32,879 bases of DNA from Gemmatimonadota bacterium (GCA_039715185.1 JBDLIA010000033.1:1-32879), one strand, 5' to 3'; shown: positions 22,867 through 31,844, counted from the stretch's first letter. The notes: generated from the sequence alone by a model not told the origin. Numbers and translations: made by a program.

Positions 22867-24086
22867 GCCCGGACACCACGCTGGCTCCGATGGTGGGCGG
22901 CGCGCGGCGCACCGACGCGGGGCCCGCCGTGCTCCTGGAGGCGCGGGGAGTGAGCTACCGGGTCGCGGACAAGGCACTGCTGGAGGGGGTTTCGCTGCGC
23001 CTGCGGGACGGCGAGGTGGTGGCCGTGCTGGGCCCCAACGGCGCTGGAAAGTCGACCCTGGTGCGCCTCCTTCTGGGGGTCGAGCCACCCCACGGGGGGG
23101 AAATCCTGCTGCGCGGCGTGCCGCTGACCGAGGCCACCTCCGCCGCCCGACGCGCGCTGGTGGGGCTGCTGCAGCGCTCGGTGCTGTTCAGCGGCACCGT
23201 GGCCGGCAACGTGGGCTACGGCCTCCGCCTGCGCCGGGTGGCCGCGCCGCGCCACGCCGAGCGCGTCGCCACGGCGCTGGAGCGGATGGGCGTCGCGCAC
23301 CTGAGCGACCGGAACGTCCGCAGCCTGTCCGGCGGGGAGGCGCAGCGCGTGGCGATCGCCCGCGCGACCGTGCTCGACCCCGACGTGCTGGTGCTGGACG
23401 AGCCGGGCGCCGACCTGGACGTGGCGTCCCGCCGCCGCCTCCTCATGGACCTGGAGTCCGCGGTCCGCGGCGGACGCGGCGGGACGATCCTGGTGACGCA
23501 CGATCCGGACGCCGCGTTCGCGCTCGCCGACCGCCTGTACGTCCTCGAGGGGGGTCGCGTCGTGCAGGCCGGAACCCCCGCCGACGTGGTCGCGGACCCG
23601 GCTTCGCCCTTCGTCGCCGAGCTGACGGGCGCCGAGCTGGTGGTCGATGGCTCACTGGTGTCGCGGCGCGATGCGCTGGTGGAGATAGAGCTGCCCGGCG
23701 GCCCGCGCTGGCTCGCGGTGCCGGCCGCGGACGCCTCCGCGTGGGCAACGGGCGCGCCCATGCACGTCGCCTACCGACCCGAGGATCTCATCCTGGCGGA
23801 GCCGGACTCGACCGCGCTCTCCACGCCCAGGAACCGCGTGGACGCGACCATCGTCAGCGTGACCCCGGCGGGCGGGTTGGTGCGGGTACGGCTCGATGGC
23901 CCCCCGTCGTTGGTCGCGCTGGTGACCCGAGAAGGCGCCGCCGAGCTGGACCTGGCCCCCGGGAATCGGGTGTCAGCGCGGCTCAAGGCGGTCGCGGCGC
24001 GCGCGTACGCGGCCCCCTCACCTCCGCACGGCGAAACGCCCCCCGAGCAAGGCCGTTCGCTTCCCCCGCGCCTGGGCCCTCGGTAG
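22863..24086 (+). CDS. tupC: ABC transporter ATPase with C-terminal Mop/TOBE-like domain
   Basis: 407 residues from a GTG overlapping the permease stop. Walker A GPNGAGKST, signature LSGGEAQRVAIARA, Walker B VLVLDEP and the switch His (LVTHD) are all present, so it should hydrolyse ATP. After the ATPase core (about 20-260) comes an unusual middle region, then a TOBE/Mop-like domain (about 320-385; RNRVDATIVSVTPAGGLVRV). Such domains can bind molybdate or tungstate and inhibit uptake when the cell is full. Distinguishing TupC from ModC needs comparison. Confidence 0.85.
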   Translation: MSPDTTLAPMVGGARRTDAGPAVLLEARGVSYRVADKALLEGVSLRLRDGEVVAVLGPNGAGKSTLVRLLLGVEPPHGGEILLRGVPLTEATSAARRALVGLLQRSVLFSGTVAGNVGYGLRLRRVAAPRHAERVATALERMGVAHLSDRNVRSLSGGEAQRVAIARATVLDPDVLVLDEPGADLDVASRRRLLMDLESAVRGGRGGTILVTHDPDAAFALADRLYVLEGGRVVQAGTPADVVADPASPFVAELTGAELVVDGSLVSRRDALVEIELPGGPRWLAVPAADASAWATGAPMHVAYRPEDLILAEPDSTALSTPRNRVDATIVSVTPAGGLVRVRLDGPPSLVALVTREGAAELDLAPGNRVSARLKAVAARAYAAPSPPHGETPPEQGRSLPPRLGPR

Positions 24087-24141
24087 ACTACACGAAGTCC
24101 CCCTTTTCGACCGATAGCTCACCGCGACCCGGAGGCTGCGC

Positions 24142-24678
24142 GTGGACACCATCGCTCCGAATCGTTCGCTCCTGGACCGCATGGCGGGAGCCGCGCGCCT
24201 CGACATAGAGGTGTACGAGGAGGTGGAGCACGACCCGACCGCGACCTCGCAGGCCGCTATCGTGGTGGGCCTCGTGGCGCTCGCGGCGGCGATCGGCGGC
24301 GCGGGCTCGGGGGGCGCCGCGTTCTTCGGTGGCGTCGTCGCCACGTACGCGGGCTGGCTCCTGTGGTCTGGAATCATCTACCTGATCGGCGCACACCTGA
24401 TGGGGGGCACCGCCACCTGGGGAGAGGTGCTGCGCACGGTAGGTTTCGCGCAGTCGCCCGGGGTTCTGTACGTGCTGGCGATCCTGCCCCTGATCGGGGG
24501 CGTCATCGAGGCCGCCGTCTTCGTCTGGCTCCTCGTAGCCGTGTTCATCGCCATCCGCCAAGCGCTGGACGTGGGCAACGGCGCGGCGGCGCTCACGGCG
24601 GTGCTGGGCTGGATTCCCTACCTGGTGGTGCAGGTCGTGGTGCGGGTGTTCACCGGCGTCTGGCCCAACCTGCTTTGA
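24142..24678 (+). CDS. YIP1-family-like membrane protein
   Basis: 178 residues from GTG, with GGAGG six bases upstream. A short N-terminal amphipathic helix (LLDRMAGAARLDIEVYEEVE) is followed by four to five membrane helices, the pattern of bacterial YIP1-like proteins. Role unknown. It sits inside the Mo/W gene cluster and its stop overlaps the FdhD start (TTGA), suggesting co-expression but not necessarily a shared function. Confidence 0.75.
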   Translation: MDTIAPNRSLLDRMAGAARLDIEVYEEVEHDPTATSQAAIVVGLVALAAAIGGAGSGGAAFFGGVVATYAGWLLWSGIIYLIGAHLMGGTATWGEVLRTVGFAQSPGVLYVLAILPLIGGVIEAAVFVWLLVAVFIAIRQALDVGNGAAALTAVLGWIPYLVVQVVVRVFTGVWPNLL

Positions 24679-25370
24679 GCCGGGGCGCGGTCGAACCGGT
24701 CGAGGAGCGCGTCTACGCGGTGACCCTGTCGGGCGCTCCGGTGGCGGTGCTCACCGCGTCGGCGTGCGACCCCGCAGAGCTCGCCGCGGGGCACCTGCTG
24801 GCGCGCGGGCACCCGTGGGACGCGCTGAGAGCGGCGGCGTTCCGCGTGGACGACGGTTCGGTGGACGTGGATCTGCCGCCCGAGGCGGCCGACGCCGGCG
24901 CGTGCCTGCGCGCGCACAGGACGACGGAGGGCGTGGCGCACGTGCTGGGGTGCGGAGGCTGTCGCGCGCTCCTGGGCGCGGGCGACGCCCCCCTGCCCGG
25001 CCTGGACGAGCTGCGCGCCCTGATGGGGGAGCTCTACGGCGAATCGTCGGGTGTGCACGCGGCGGGCCTCGTCCGGGGCGCCGAGTTGGTCCTTCGGCTG
25101 GAGGACGTGGCGCGCCATTCGGCGCTGGACAGGCTGGCCGGGGCGGCGCTGCGGCGCGGCTGGGACCCCGCCGGGCTGGGGCTCGTCACGACCGCGCGCA
25201 TCAGCGGCGAGATGGCGTACAAGGCGGCGCGCGCCGGCCTCGCCTGGGTGGCGAGCCGCTCGGTCCCCACCACGCTGGCCACGCGCATCGCGGCGACCGC
25301 GGAGCTACCCCTCGCGGCGCGCGCAGGCACGCCGCGCCAGCGAGTGTTCGCGGGCGTGCTGGCCTCGTGA
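24675..25370 (+). CDS. fdhD: FdhD-like sulfurtransferase for formate dehydrogenase
   Basis: 231 residues from a TTG overlapping the YIP1-like stop. FdhD moves sulfur from a cysteine desulfurase to the molybdenum centre of formate dehydrogenases. The catalytic CxxC is present as LGCGGCR. Later blocks correspond to family motifs in altered form: SSGVHAAGL, EDVARHSALDRL (usual GRHNALDK) and SGEMAYKAARAGL. It is shorter than typical FdhD (about 260 to 280) at the N-terminus. No formate dehydrogenase gene lies in the window. Overlaps mobA at its end. Confidence 0.85.
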   Translation: MSRGAVEPVEERVYAVTLSGAPVAVLTASACDPAELAAGHLLARGHPWDALRAAAFRVDDGSVDVDLPPEAADAGACLRAHRTTEGVAHVLGCGGCRALLGAGDAPLPGLDELRALMGELYGESSGVHAAGLVRGAELVLRLEDVARHSALDRLAGAALRRGWDPAGLGLVTTARISGEMAYKAARAGLAWVASRSVPTTLATRIAATAELPLAARAGTPRQRVFAGVLAS

Positions 25371-26080
25371 CCGGGATGGGTGGCGACCCGCCGGGCGGTG
25401 ACGCCGCGGGACCGGCCGTGGCCCGCGCGGACGCGCCCGCCACGCACGGCTTTCTTGGGGCCATCCTGGTGGGAGGCAAGAACACCCGCTTCGGGGACCA
25501 CAAGGGCATGGCGAGCGTGGGCGGCGTCCGGATCGCCGACCGGGCGCGCCGGGCGCTGGCCGAAGCGGGCTGCGCGCGCGTGGTGCTGATCGCCAACGAG
25601 CCGGAGGCGTACGCGCCGCTCGGGCTGCCCAGCCGCGCCGACGAACGCGCCGGTCTGGGGCCGCTGGGGGGGCTCCACGCGGCGCTGCTGTGGGCGCAGG
25701 AGTTGGGCGCGCCGGGCGCGCTCGTGGTCGCCGGAGACATGCCGTTCGTCGCCCCCGGCTTGCTGCGCGAGCTGGCCGAGAGCGCCGCCGGCCCGGACAC
25801 GGACGCGGCCGTGCCCCTGAGCGACGGCAAGCGCGGCCTGGAGCCGCTGTGCGCCGCCTACGCGCTCGCCTGCCTGCCCGCCATCGAGGAGAGCGCCCAC
25901 GGCGGCGGCGCGCGCCTCGTGTCCTTCTACGACGACGTGCGGGTGCACGCGATGCCGAAGGAGCGGGTCGCGGCGTTCGGCGACCCCGCGCGCCTGTTCC
26001 ACAACGTCAACACGCGCGAGGAGCTCGAGGAGGCCGAGCGGCTGGCCGCCGGCGCCCTCGTCAGCGGGCGCGACGCGTGA
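25367..26080 (+). CDS. mobA: MobA-like molybdenum cofactor guanylyltransferase
   Basis: 237 residues from a GTG overlapping fdhD (GTGA); an ATG at 25376 is an alternative. The nucleotide-binding loop reads ILVGGKNTRFGDHKG where the usual form is LAGGxSxRMGxDK, so it is divergent but recognisable. GDMPFV carries the metal-binding Asp. MobA attaches GMP to molybdopterin to make the bis-MGD cofactor used by formate dehydrogenases and similar enzymes, which fits the FdhD neighbour. Confidence 0.85.
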   Translation: MTGMGGDPPGGDAAGPAVARADAPATHGFLGAILVGGKNTRFGDHKGMASVGGVRIADRARRALAEAGCARVVLIANEPEAYAPLGLPSRADERAGLGPLGGLHAALLWAQELGAPGALVVAGDMPFVAPGLLRELAESAAGPDTDAAVPLSDGKRGLEPLCAAYALACLPAIEESAHGGGARLVSFYDDVRVHAMPKERVAAFGDPARLFHNVNTREELEEAERLAAGALVSGRDA

Positions 26081-27468
26081 GCGGCGCCGGCCGTGACCGC
26101 CGGAAGGCGGACTGGCTGGACGTGGCGGAGGCGCTCACCCGCGTCCTGGACGCGGTCGCGCCGCTGCCCGCCGAAGACGCGCCGCTCGCCGAGGCCGCGG
26201 GCCGAGTCCTCGCCGCCGACGTCGCCGCCCCGTTCGATCTGCCCGGCTTCGACAACAGCGCCATGGACGGGTTCGCCGCGCGCGCCGAGGACGTCCGCGG
26301 CGCCACCCGCGACGCCCCGGTGAGTCTCTCGGTGGTGGCCGACGTGCCGGCGGGCTCTGTGGCGCCCGAGCCGCTCGGCGCGGGGCAGGCGGCCAAGGTC
26401 ATGACGGGCGCGCCCGTGCCGCCCGGCGCGGACACTGTGGTTCGGGTGGAGCAAACCGACGCGTGGCGGGGCGACGGCTGGGGGCGCGCCGCCGGCGATC
26501 GGGTGGCCGTGCTCTCCGACCGGGACGCGGGCCGCAACATCCGCTTCCGCGGCGAGGACCTGCGCGCGGGCGATGTCGCGCTCGCCACCGGCGCGCACGT
26601 GGACCCCGCGGCGGTGGCGGTCCTGGCGGCGCTGGGCGTGGAGAGCGTGAGCGTCCACCGCCGGCCGCGCGTGGCGATCCTGTCCACGGGCGACGAGGTC
26701 GTGCCCGCCCGGCGCGCGGCCGAGGCGGCCGCAGGCAGAGCGGTGGTGGACGCCAACGGCCCGGCGCTCGCCGCGGCCGTGGCGGCGGCGGGCGGCGAGC
26801 CACTGGCCCTGGGCATAGCGCGCGACGACGCGGCCGACATCCGGGCGCGCGTGCGCCGCGGCCTGGACGCCGACGCGCTGATCACCACCGCGGGGGCGAG
26901 CGTCGGCGAGCACGACGTGGCGCGCTCCGCGCTGGCCGAGCTCGGGCTGCGGACCGATTTCTGGCGCGTGCGGATCCGGCCGGGCAGCCCCTTCTCGCTG
27001 GGCCTGATAGCACGCCCGGACGCACCCGACCTGCCCGTGTTCGGGCTGGCCGGCAATCCGGTGTCGGCGCTGCTGACGTTTCTGATCCTGGTGCGGCCGG
27101 CGCTGCTGCGGCTGGCCGGCCAGGCCGCGCTGCTGGCGCCGGTGATCGACGTACGCGCGGCCGAGAGGCTCGGCTCGCGGCCCGGCCTCGTGCACCTGCT
27201 GCGCGTCCGCCTGGAGCCCGACGGCGCGGGCGGCTGGCTGGCTCGCGGCGCGGGCGCGCAGGGCTCGGGCGTCCTCAGCACCCTGGCGGCGGCGGACGCG
27301 CTGGTGGTCGTGCCGCTGGACAGCGACGGCGTCGAAGAGGGCGAATCCGCCCGCGCGATCCCCCTGCGCCCACCCGAGGCGTGGTCGCCGCCCCTCGCCG
27401 GCGACGTGCTGCGCCCCGGGGTGGCCGGCGCATCCGGCCCCGTCGCGGACGAGCGCCCGGAGCCTTAA
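26077..27468 (+). CDS. moeA: Molybdopterin molybdenumtransferase
   Basis: 463 residues from a GTG overlapping mobA. It inserts molybdate or tungstate into adenylylated molybdopterin. Landmarks in order: FDNSAMDGFA, KVMTGAPVPPGAD, RNIRFRGEDLRAGD, LSTGDEVV, TAGASVGEHD, GLAGNPVSALLTF. All regions of MoeA are represented, and an extra Ala/Pro-rich tail of about 40 residues ends the protein. It closes a chain of genes from the transporter onwards that runs with four overlaps and only one gap, of 55 bases. Confidence 0.93.
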   Translation: MSGAGRDRRKADWLDVAEALTRVLDAVAPLPAEDAPLAEAAGRVLAADVAAPFDLPGFDNSAMDGFAARAEDVRGATRDAPVSLSVVADVPAGSVAPEPLGAGQAAKVMTGAPVPPGADTVVRVEQTDAWRGDGWGRAAGDRVAVLSDRDAGRNIRFRGEDLRAGDVALATGAHVDPAAVAVLAALGVESVSVHRRPRVAILSTGDEVVPARRAAEAAAGRAVVDANGPALAAAVAAAGGEPLALGIARDDAADIRARVRRGLDADALITTAGASVGEHDVARSALAELGLRTDFWRVRIRPGSPFSLGLIARPDAPDLPVFGLAGNPVSALLTFLILVRPALLRLAGQAALLAPVIDVRAAERLGSRPGLVHLLRVRLEPDGAGGWLARGAGAQGSGVLSTLAAADALVVVPLDSDGVEEGESARAIPLRPPEAWSPPLAGDVLRPGVAGASGPVADERPEP

Positions 27469-27529
27469 TCTTCCCGCGCCGCGACCGCGGACGCGACGCA
27501 ATCGACCGACATCAAGGAGCGAACGCCCC

Positions 27530-29206
27530 ATGGCCCCTGAGGCCCAGAGCGGACTTCGGGTCCTGCCCTCCGCCCACCAGATCCGGCTGCCCACCGAGCG
27601 CTTCATCCGGGCCGAGCCGCTGGACGAGGAGCACGTGCCCATGGACGTCGTCTTCGTCGGCGGCGGCCCCGCCGGCCTGGCCGGCGCCATCGAGCTCGCG
27701 CGGCTCGTGCGCGAGGACAACGAGGCGGGCGGCGGCATCGGCGACGTCGAGATCGGCGTGCTGGAGAAGGCGGGAGAGCTGGGCGAGCACAACCTGTCGG
27801 GCGCGGTGGTGGACCCGCGCGCCTTCCGCGAGCTGTTTCCCGATCTGTCGGACTCCGATTTCCCGTTCCGGGGCCCGGTGACGAAAGAGTCGGTCTACCT
27901 GCTCACCGAGGGCAGGTCGATCCGGATTCCGACCCCGCCCACGATGGCCAATCGCGGCAGCTACATCGCCTCGATCTGCGAGATCGTGCGCTGGCTGGGG
28001 GAGCGCGCGGAGTCCGCGGGGGTCAACCTGTTCACCGGATTCCCGGTCGATTCCCTGCTGGTGGACGGCGACGCCGTGGTGGGCGTGCGCACCACGCCGT
28101 CCGGCCTGGACCGCGACGGCAACGCGGCGCCCGGCGCGCTGCCCGCCACCGACGTGGCCGCGCGCGTGACCGTGCTGTCGGAGGGCACGCGCGGCGCGCT
28201 GGCCATCGCCTACCGCCAGTGGCAGCACATCCACGCCCCCAACCCGCAGATCTACGCGCTGGGCGTGAAGGAGGTGTGGGAGACCAAGGTGTCGCTGGAC
28301 CGCGTCATCCACTCCCTCGGCTGGCCGCTCCCCCGCGACGCCTTCGGCGGCAGCTTCTGCTATCCGCTGGCGCCGGACCTGATCGCCATCGGCCTCGTCG
28401 TGGGCCTGGACTACCGCAGCACCGCGTTCGACCCGCACGTGGCGCTACAGCGGATGAAGCTGCACCCCCTCTTCCGGCCCTACCTGGAGGGCGGCCACCT
28501 GGTGGAGTGGGGCGCCAAGACCATCCCCGAAGGCGGCTTCCACGCGCTGCCGGAGCGCTGGCACGGCGACGGGCTGCTGATCGCCGGCGACACCGCCGGC
28601 CTCGTGGAGGTGGCCTCGCTCAAGGGCATCCACTACGCCATGCAGTCGGGCATGTACGCCGCGCGCACGATCTTCCGCGCGCTGAAGGCCGGCGACGTGG
28701 GCGCCGCGGCGCTGGCGGGCTACGACGACATGATCCGGGGCGGCTACATCTACCATGACCTGCGCGAGCGTCGGAACATGCGGCTGGCGTTCAAGGCCGG
28801 GTTCTTCGTGGGCGGAGCCAAGGCCGCCCTCATGACGCTGACCAGGGGGGCGATCCCCGGCGCCAAGATCGACTCTGAGAAGGACGCCGCGGAGCCCAAG
28901 CTCGCGGGCGACCCCGCGCCCTTCTCGCCCGACGGCGAGCTGACCTTCTCCAAGGTGGACGCGGTCTTCAAGTCGGGTAACCAGACCCGCGACGACATCC
29001 CGAGCCATCTGATGGTGGGCGAGGACATCCCGCCCGAGGTGGCCGACATGTACGCGGCGATGTGCCCGGCCGGGGTCTTCGAGCGAGAGGGCGACAGGCT
29101 GGTCGTCAACGCCCCCAACTGCATCGACTGCAAGGCCACCGACGTGCTCGGCCCGCGCTGGTCCCCGCGCGAGGGAGGAAGCGGCCCCCGCTACCGGACG
29201 ATGTAG
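27530..29206 (+). CDS. ETF:quinone oxidoreductase with incomplete Fe-S motif
   Basis: 558 residues; AAGGAG precedes the ATG. It takes electrons from electron-transfer flavoprotein and reduces membrane quinone. FAD-binding GGGPAGLAGAIELARL is near the N-terminus, HNLSGAVVDPRA and the later GDTAGLVEVASLKGIHYAM are family blocks. The C-terminal ferredoxin-like part has CPAG (Cys512), Cys531 and Cys534, but the fourth cluster ligand is replaced: NCIDCKATD here versus NCVHCKTCD in well-studied members (Thr537). The ending REGGSGPRY is typical. The ETF subunits are encoded convergently 740 bases downstream. Confidence 0.93.
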   Translation: MAPEAQSGLRVLPSAHQIRLPTERFIRAEPLDEEHVPMDVVFVGGGPAGLAGAIELARLVREDNEAGGGIGDVEIGVLEKAGELGEHNLSGAVVDPRAFRELFPDLSDSDFPFRGPVTKESVYLLTEGRSIRIPTPPTMANRGSYIASICEIVRWLGERAESAGVNLFTGFPVDSLLVDGDAVVGVRTTPSGLDRDGNAAPGALPATDVAARVTVLSEGTRGALAIAYRQWQHIHAPNPQIYALGVKEVWETKVSLDRVIHSLGWPLPRDAFGGSFCYPLAPDLIAIGLVVGLDYRSTAFDPHVALQRMKLHPLFRPYLEGGHLVEWGAKTIPEGGFHALPERWHGDGLLIAGDTAGLVEVASLKGIHYAMQSGMYAARTIFRALKAGDVGAAALAGYDDMIRGGYIYHDLRERRNMRLAFKAGFFVGGAKAALMTLTRGAIPGAKIDSEKDAAEPKLAGDPAPFSPDGELTFSKVDAVFKSGNQTRDDIPSHLMVGEDIPPEVADMYAAMCPAGVFEREGDRLVVNAPNCIDCKATDVLGPRWSPREGGSGPRYRTM

Positions 29207-29221
29207 GGTGCGCCGGCCCTA
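29204..29221. terminator. Short dyad containing both convergent stop codons
   Basis: TAGGG (29204-29208) and CCCTA (29217-29221) form a 5-bp dyad over an 8-base GC-rich loop and contain the stops of the ETF:QO and TetR genes. Without a T run its terminator role is weak. Confidence 0.3.
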
Positions 29222-29938
29222 GCGGGCGATGGAGGCCTCGCGGTAAGCGGCCACTCGGCGGCGCAGGTCCTCGGTGCTGGTGGGCGCGTCGGCCACCCCC
29301 AGGTAGCCCAGGAAGGACCGCGTCAGCTCTATCACCAGCGCGTCTTCGTCCAGAGCGTCCGCGCCGGGCCGGGCCGGGCCGAACAGCACCTCCTCGCGCA
29401 GCGTGGCCAGCAATTGCCGGATCGCGACCGGCACCGCGCGCGCGGGATCGGGGTGGCCCATCTCCGCGTAGCGCGGCTTCATGAGGGAGCGGATGCGATC
29501 GCCCACCGCGGCGTCCAGCATGGTGGAGCGCCGCAGCGGCTTGCCGTCGGCGTCGGTGAGCGCGTGCAGGAGGTAGGCGCGCAGCGAGTCCGCGCGCAGC
29601 GCATAGCCGCGCACGAGGATGCGGACCAACTCCCCCACCAGGACCGCGGCCGGGGCGCCTTCCCAGCGCGTGGGGTCCAGGAACGTGCGCCACTGATCCT
29701 CGGCGCCGCTCCAGAAACGGTTTTGCAGGTGGTGCAGAAGCGCCTCGCGGCCGTCGAAGCGCGCGTAGAACGACCCCACCGATACGCGCGAGCGCTTGAT
29801 CACCTCCTGCACCGTGACCTCACCCAGGCCGCGCTCGGTGGCTATGGCCTCCGCCGCGTCCAGGATTCGCTCCAGGCTGCGCTGGCTACGCGCCTGCCTG
29901 GGCGGACGGAAGCGCGGACGCGCCCCTGGCCGGGCCAA
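29219..29938 (-). CDS. TetR-family transcriptional regulator
   Basis: 239 residues from a TTG at 29938 with AGGA six bases upstream; no ATG or GTG is available near the N-terminus. Helix-turn-helix at about 20-65 (ILDAAEAIATERGLGEVTVQ, then SRVSVGSFYARFDGREALL). The C-terminal ligand domain is unassigned. It follows etfA by 8 bases on the same strand, so it is the third gene of the etfB-etfA unit. It may sense an acyl-CoA or related metabolite and control that unit, by analogy with TetR regulators of fatty-acid degradation. Confidence 0.88.
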   Translation of the reverse strand: MARPGARPRFRPPRQARSQRSLERILDAAEAIATERGLGEVTVQEVIKRSRVSVGSFYARFDGREALLHHLQNRFWSGAEDQWRTFLDPTRWEGAPAAVLVGELVRILVRGYALRADSLRAYLLHALTDADGKPLRRSTMLDAAVGDRIRSLMKPRYAEMGHPDPARAVPVAIRQLLATLREEVLFGPARPGADALDEDALVIELTRSFLGYLGVADAPTSTEDLRRRVAAYREASIAR

Positions 29939-29946
29939 TGCGCGTC

Positions 29947-30927
29947 CTAGCCGGCGCTGACGCGCCGGATCTCCTCGGCCAGGCGCGGCAGGATCTCGGA
30001 CGCGTCACCGACGATGCCGTAGTCGGCCACCTTGAAGATCGGCGCGTCGGGGTCCTTGTTGATCGCGACGATCGTCCCCGCCGTGCGCATGCCGGCCAGG
30101 TGCTGGATGGCTCCGCTGATGCCCACCGCGAAGTAGAGCCGCGGCGACACCGTCTTGCCCGTCTGCCCCACCTGCTCGGAGTGCGGGCGCCACCCGGCGT
30201 CCACCACCGCGCGCGACGCGCCGAGCGAGGCGTTCGGGCCCAGCGAGTCGCGCAGGTCCTCCAGCAGGCTCCAGTTGGAGGGGTCCTGCATGCCGCGCCC
30301 GCCGCTCACCACGATGGGCGCCTCGCCCACGTCGGGCCGATCTCCCGAGCCACCGAGGACCTCCCGACGACGCACCCTCCAGCTCCCGGGATCGACCGCC
30401 GCCGGCACGCTGTGCACCGCTCCCGCGCGTGCGTCCTCGACCGGCGTGAAGACGTTGGGTCTGAGCGACACCAGCGCCGGCGTCGCCTGCACCGCGACCG
30501 TGGCGATCGCCTTGCCCGCGTAGACCGGGCGCGTGACGATCACCGAACCGCTTTCCGACCCCAGCGCCGTGGCGTCGGTGGCCAGCGGCAGGCCCAGGCG
30601 GCCGGCCACGCGAGGCGCCAGGTCCTTGCCCTGCCCGGTCGCGCCGAACAGCACCGCGCCGTAATCGCGCCCGTCCAGGAATCCGGCGACGGCCTGCGTG
30701 TAGCCCTCGGCGTGGTAGTCGGCCAGTGCCTCGTGGGCGCAGTCGAAGACAGCGTCGGCGCCGTGGCGCGCCAGGCTCTCCAGCGCCGCCCCACCGGGGC
30801 CCACGACGAGCGCGTGCGCCTCACCGCCGAGCGCGTCGGCGAGCGCCCGCGCGGCCGTAACGACTTCGTTGGCGACGCGCCGCGGCGCGCCGTCCTTCAA
30901 CTCTATGACCGCCAGTACGTTGGACAT
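29947..30927 (-). CDS. etfA: Electron-transfer flavoprotein alpha subunit
   Basis: 326 residues; GGAG lies five bases before the ATG. With EtfB it forms a soluble FAD protein that collects electrons from acyl-CoA and other dehydrogenases. The C-terminal FAD domain is complete: [27 protein letters not shown], and [15 protein letters not shown] followed by [10 protein letters not shown]. It is the second gene after etfB with a 15-base gap. Ser in GISGAIQH and the Asp/Thr pattern suggest an ordinary, non-bifurcating ETF, but that needs alignment. Confidence 0.95.
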   Translation of the reverse strand: MSNVLAVIELKDGAPRRVANEVVTAARALADALGGEAHALVVGPGGAALESLARHGADAVFDCAHEALADYHAEGYTQAVAGFLDGRDYGAVLFGATGQGKDLAPRVAGRLGLPLATDATALGSESGSVIVTRPVYAGKAIATVAVQATPALVSLRPNVFTPVEDARAGAVHSVPAAVDPGSWRVRRREVLGGSGDRPDVGEAPIVVSGGRGMQDPSNWSLLEDLRDSLGPNASLGASRAVVDAGWRPHSEQVGQTGKTVSPRLYFAVGISGAIQHLAGMRTAGTIVAINKDPDAPIFKVADYGIVGDASEILPRLAEEIRRVSAG

Positions 30928-30942
30928 TGATCTCCGGTGGAC

Positions 30943-31689
30943 CTACAGAACCTTGGCTTCTTCGCGCAGCAGCCGGACCAGCTCCGGCACCGCGTCCGCT
31001 CCCTCGCCCACCACGCGCCCCTCGGGACGCGCGGGCGGCTCCGCCAGCGAGCGCACCGCCAGGCGCGCCTCGCCCGGAGCGGCGTCCTTCTCGACCAGCG
31101 GCTTGCGCTTCGCCGCCATGATGCCCTTGAGCGAGGGGTAGCGCGGATCCTTTTCACCCTTGGTGACCGTGACGGCGGCGGGCAGCGGCACCTCCAGGAC
31201 CTCCACCGCTCCCTCCACCTCGCGGTGGCACACGGCGGCGCCGTCTTCGACATCAACCGTCGCGGCGACCGACGCCGCCGGCAGGCCGGCGAGCTCGGCG
31301 GCCATGAGGCCCACCTGCTGCTGGTCGCCGTCCACCGCCTTGACCCCGAAGAGCACCAGGTCGGGGGCGCGCTCGGCGATTTCCGAGGCGATCGCGCGCG
31401 CGGTGGTGAGCCCGTCCATGCCCACGTCGGCCTTCAGCAACACCGCGTCGTCGGCGCCCATCGCCAGGGCGGACCGGAGCTGCTCGGCGGACGCCGCGTC
31501 GCCCACGCTGAGCGCAGTCACGGTGCCTTCGCCGGCCGCCTCCTTCAGGCGCAGGGCGGCCTCCAGCGCGTACTCGTCGTAAGGGGATACCACGTACTTG
31601 AGTCCCGCCTGATCGACGCCGCCGTCGGGCTGGATCTTGATGCGGGCGGCCGTGTCCGGCACCCGTTTAACGCAAACGACGATATTCAC
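30943..31689 (-). CDS. etfB: Electron-transfer flavoprotein beta subunit
   Basis: 248 residues from a GTG at 31689 (start NIVVCVKRVPDT is the conserved N-terminus). It carries the AMP-binding and docking domain of ETF: SPYDEYALEAALRLKE, DLVLFGVKAVDGDQQQVG and the C-terminal recognition helix region. No clear Shine-Dalgarno sequence precedes the start, so expression may be leader-dependent or leaderless; no convincing promoter was found either. It is the first gene of etfB-etfA-tetR. Confidence 0.95.
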   Translation of the reverse strand: MNIVVCVKRVPDTAARIKIQPDGGVDQAGLKYVVSPYDEYALEAALRLKEAAGEGTVTALSVGDAASAEQLRSALAMGADDAVLLKADVGMDGLTTARAIASEIAERAPDLVLFGVKAVDGDQQQVGLMAAELAGLPAASVAATVDVEDGAAVCHREVEGAVEVLEVPLPAAVTVTKGEKDPRYPSLKGIMAAKRKPLVEKDAAPGEARLAVRSLAEPPARPEGRVVGEGADAVPELVRLLREEAKVL

Positions 31690-31844
31690 GATAGTATGTC
31701 TTTGTGTTCAGGGTCGTGCGAAGCACGGCAAGGTACCGGCCGCGGCCGGGAGGTGTCCAGGCCCGACGCCCCTTCCGGGGGAACTCCGGCGAGGCCCGGC
31801 GCGCTTCCTGAGCCGAGTCTCACAGAACCCCCGGGAGTCGACCC

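Noticed and set aside
31690-31700. TACTAT just upstream of the etfB GTG as a -10 box for a leaderless transcript.
   Set aside because: The implied start would fall inside the gene and no -35 element stands at suitable distance.
31736-31749. CCGGCCGCGGCCGG, a perfect 14-base palindrome in the etfB/lipoprotein intergenic region.
   Set aside because: Made only of G and C in a region of very high GC, so chance is plausible; no second copy or promoter link seen.
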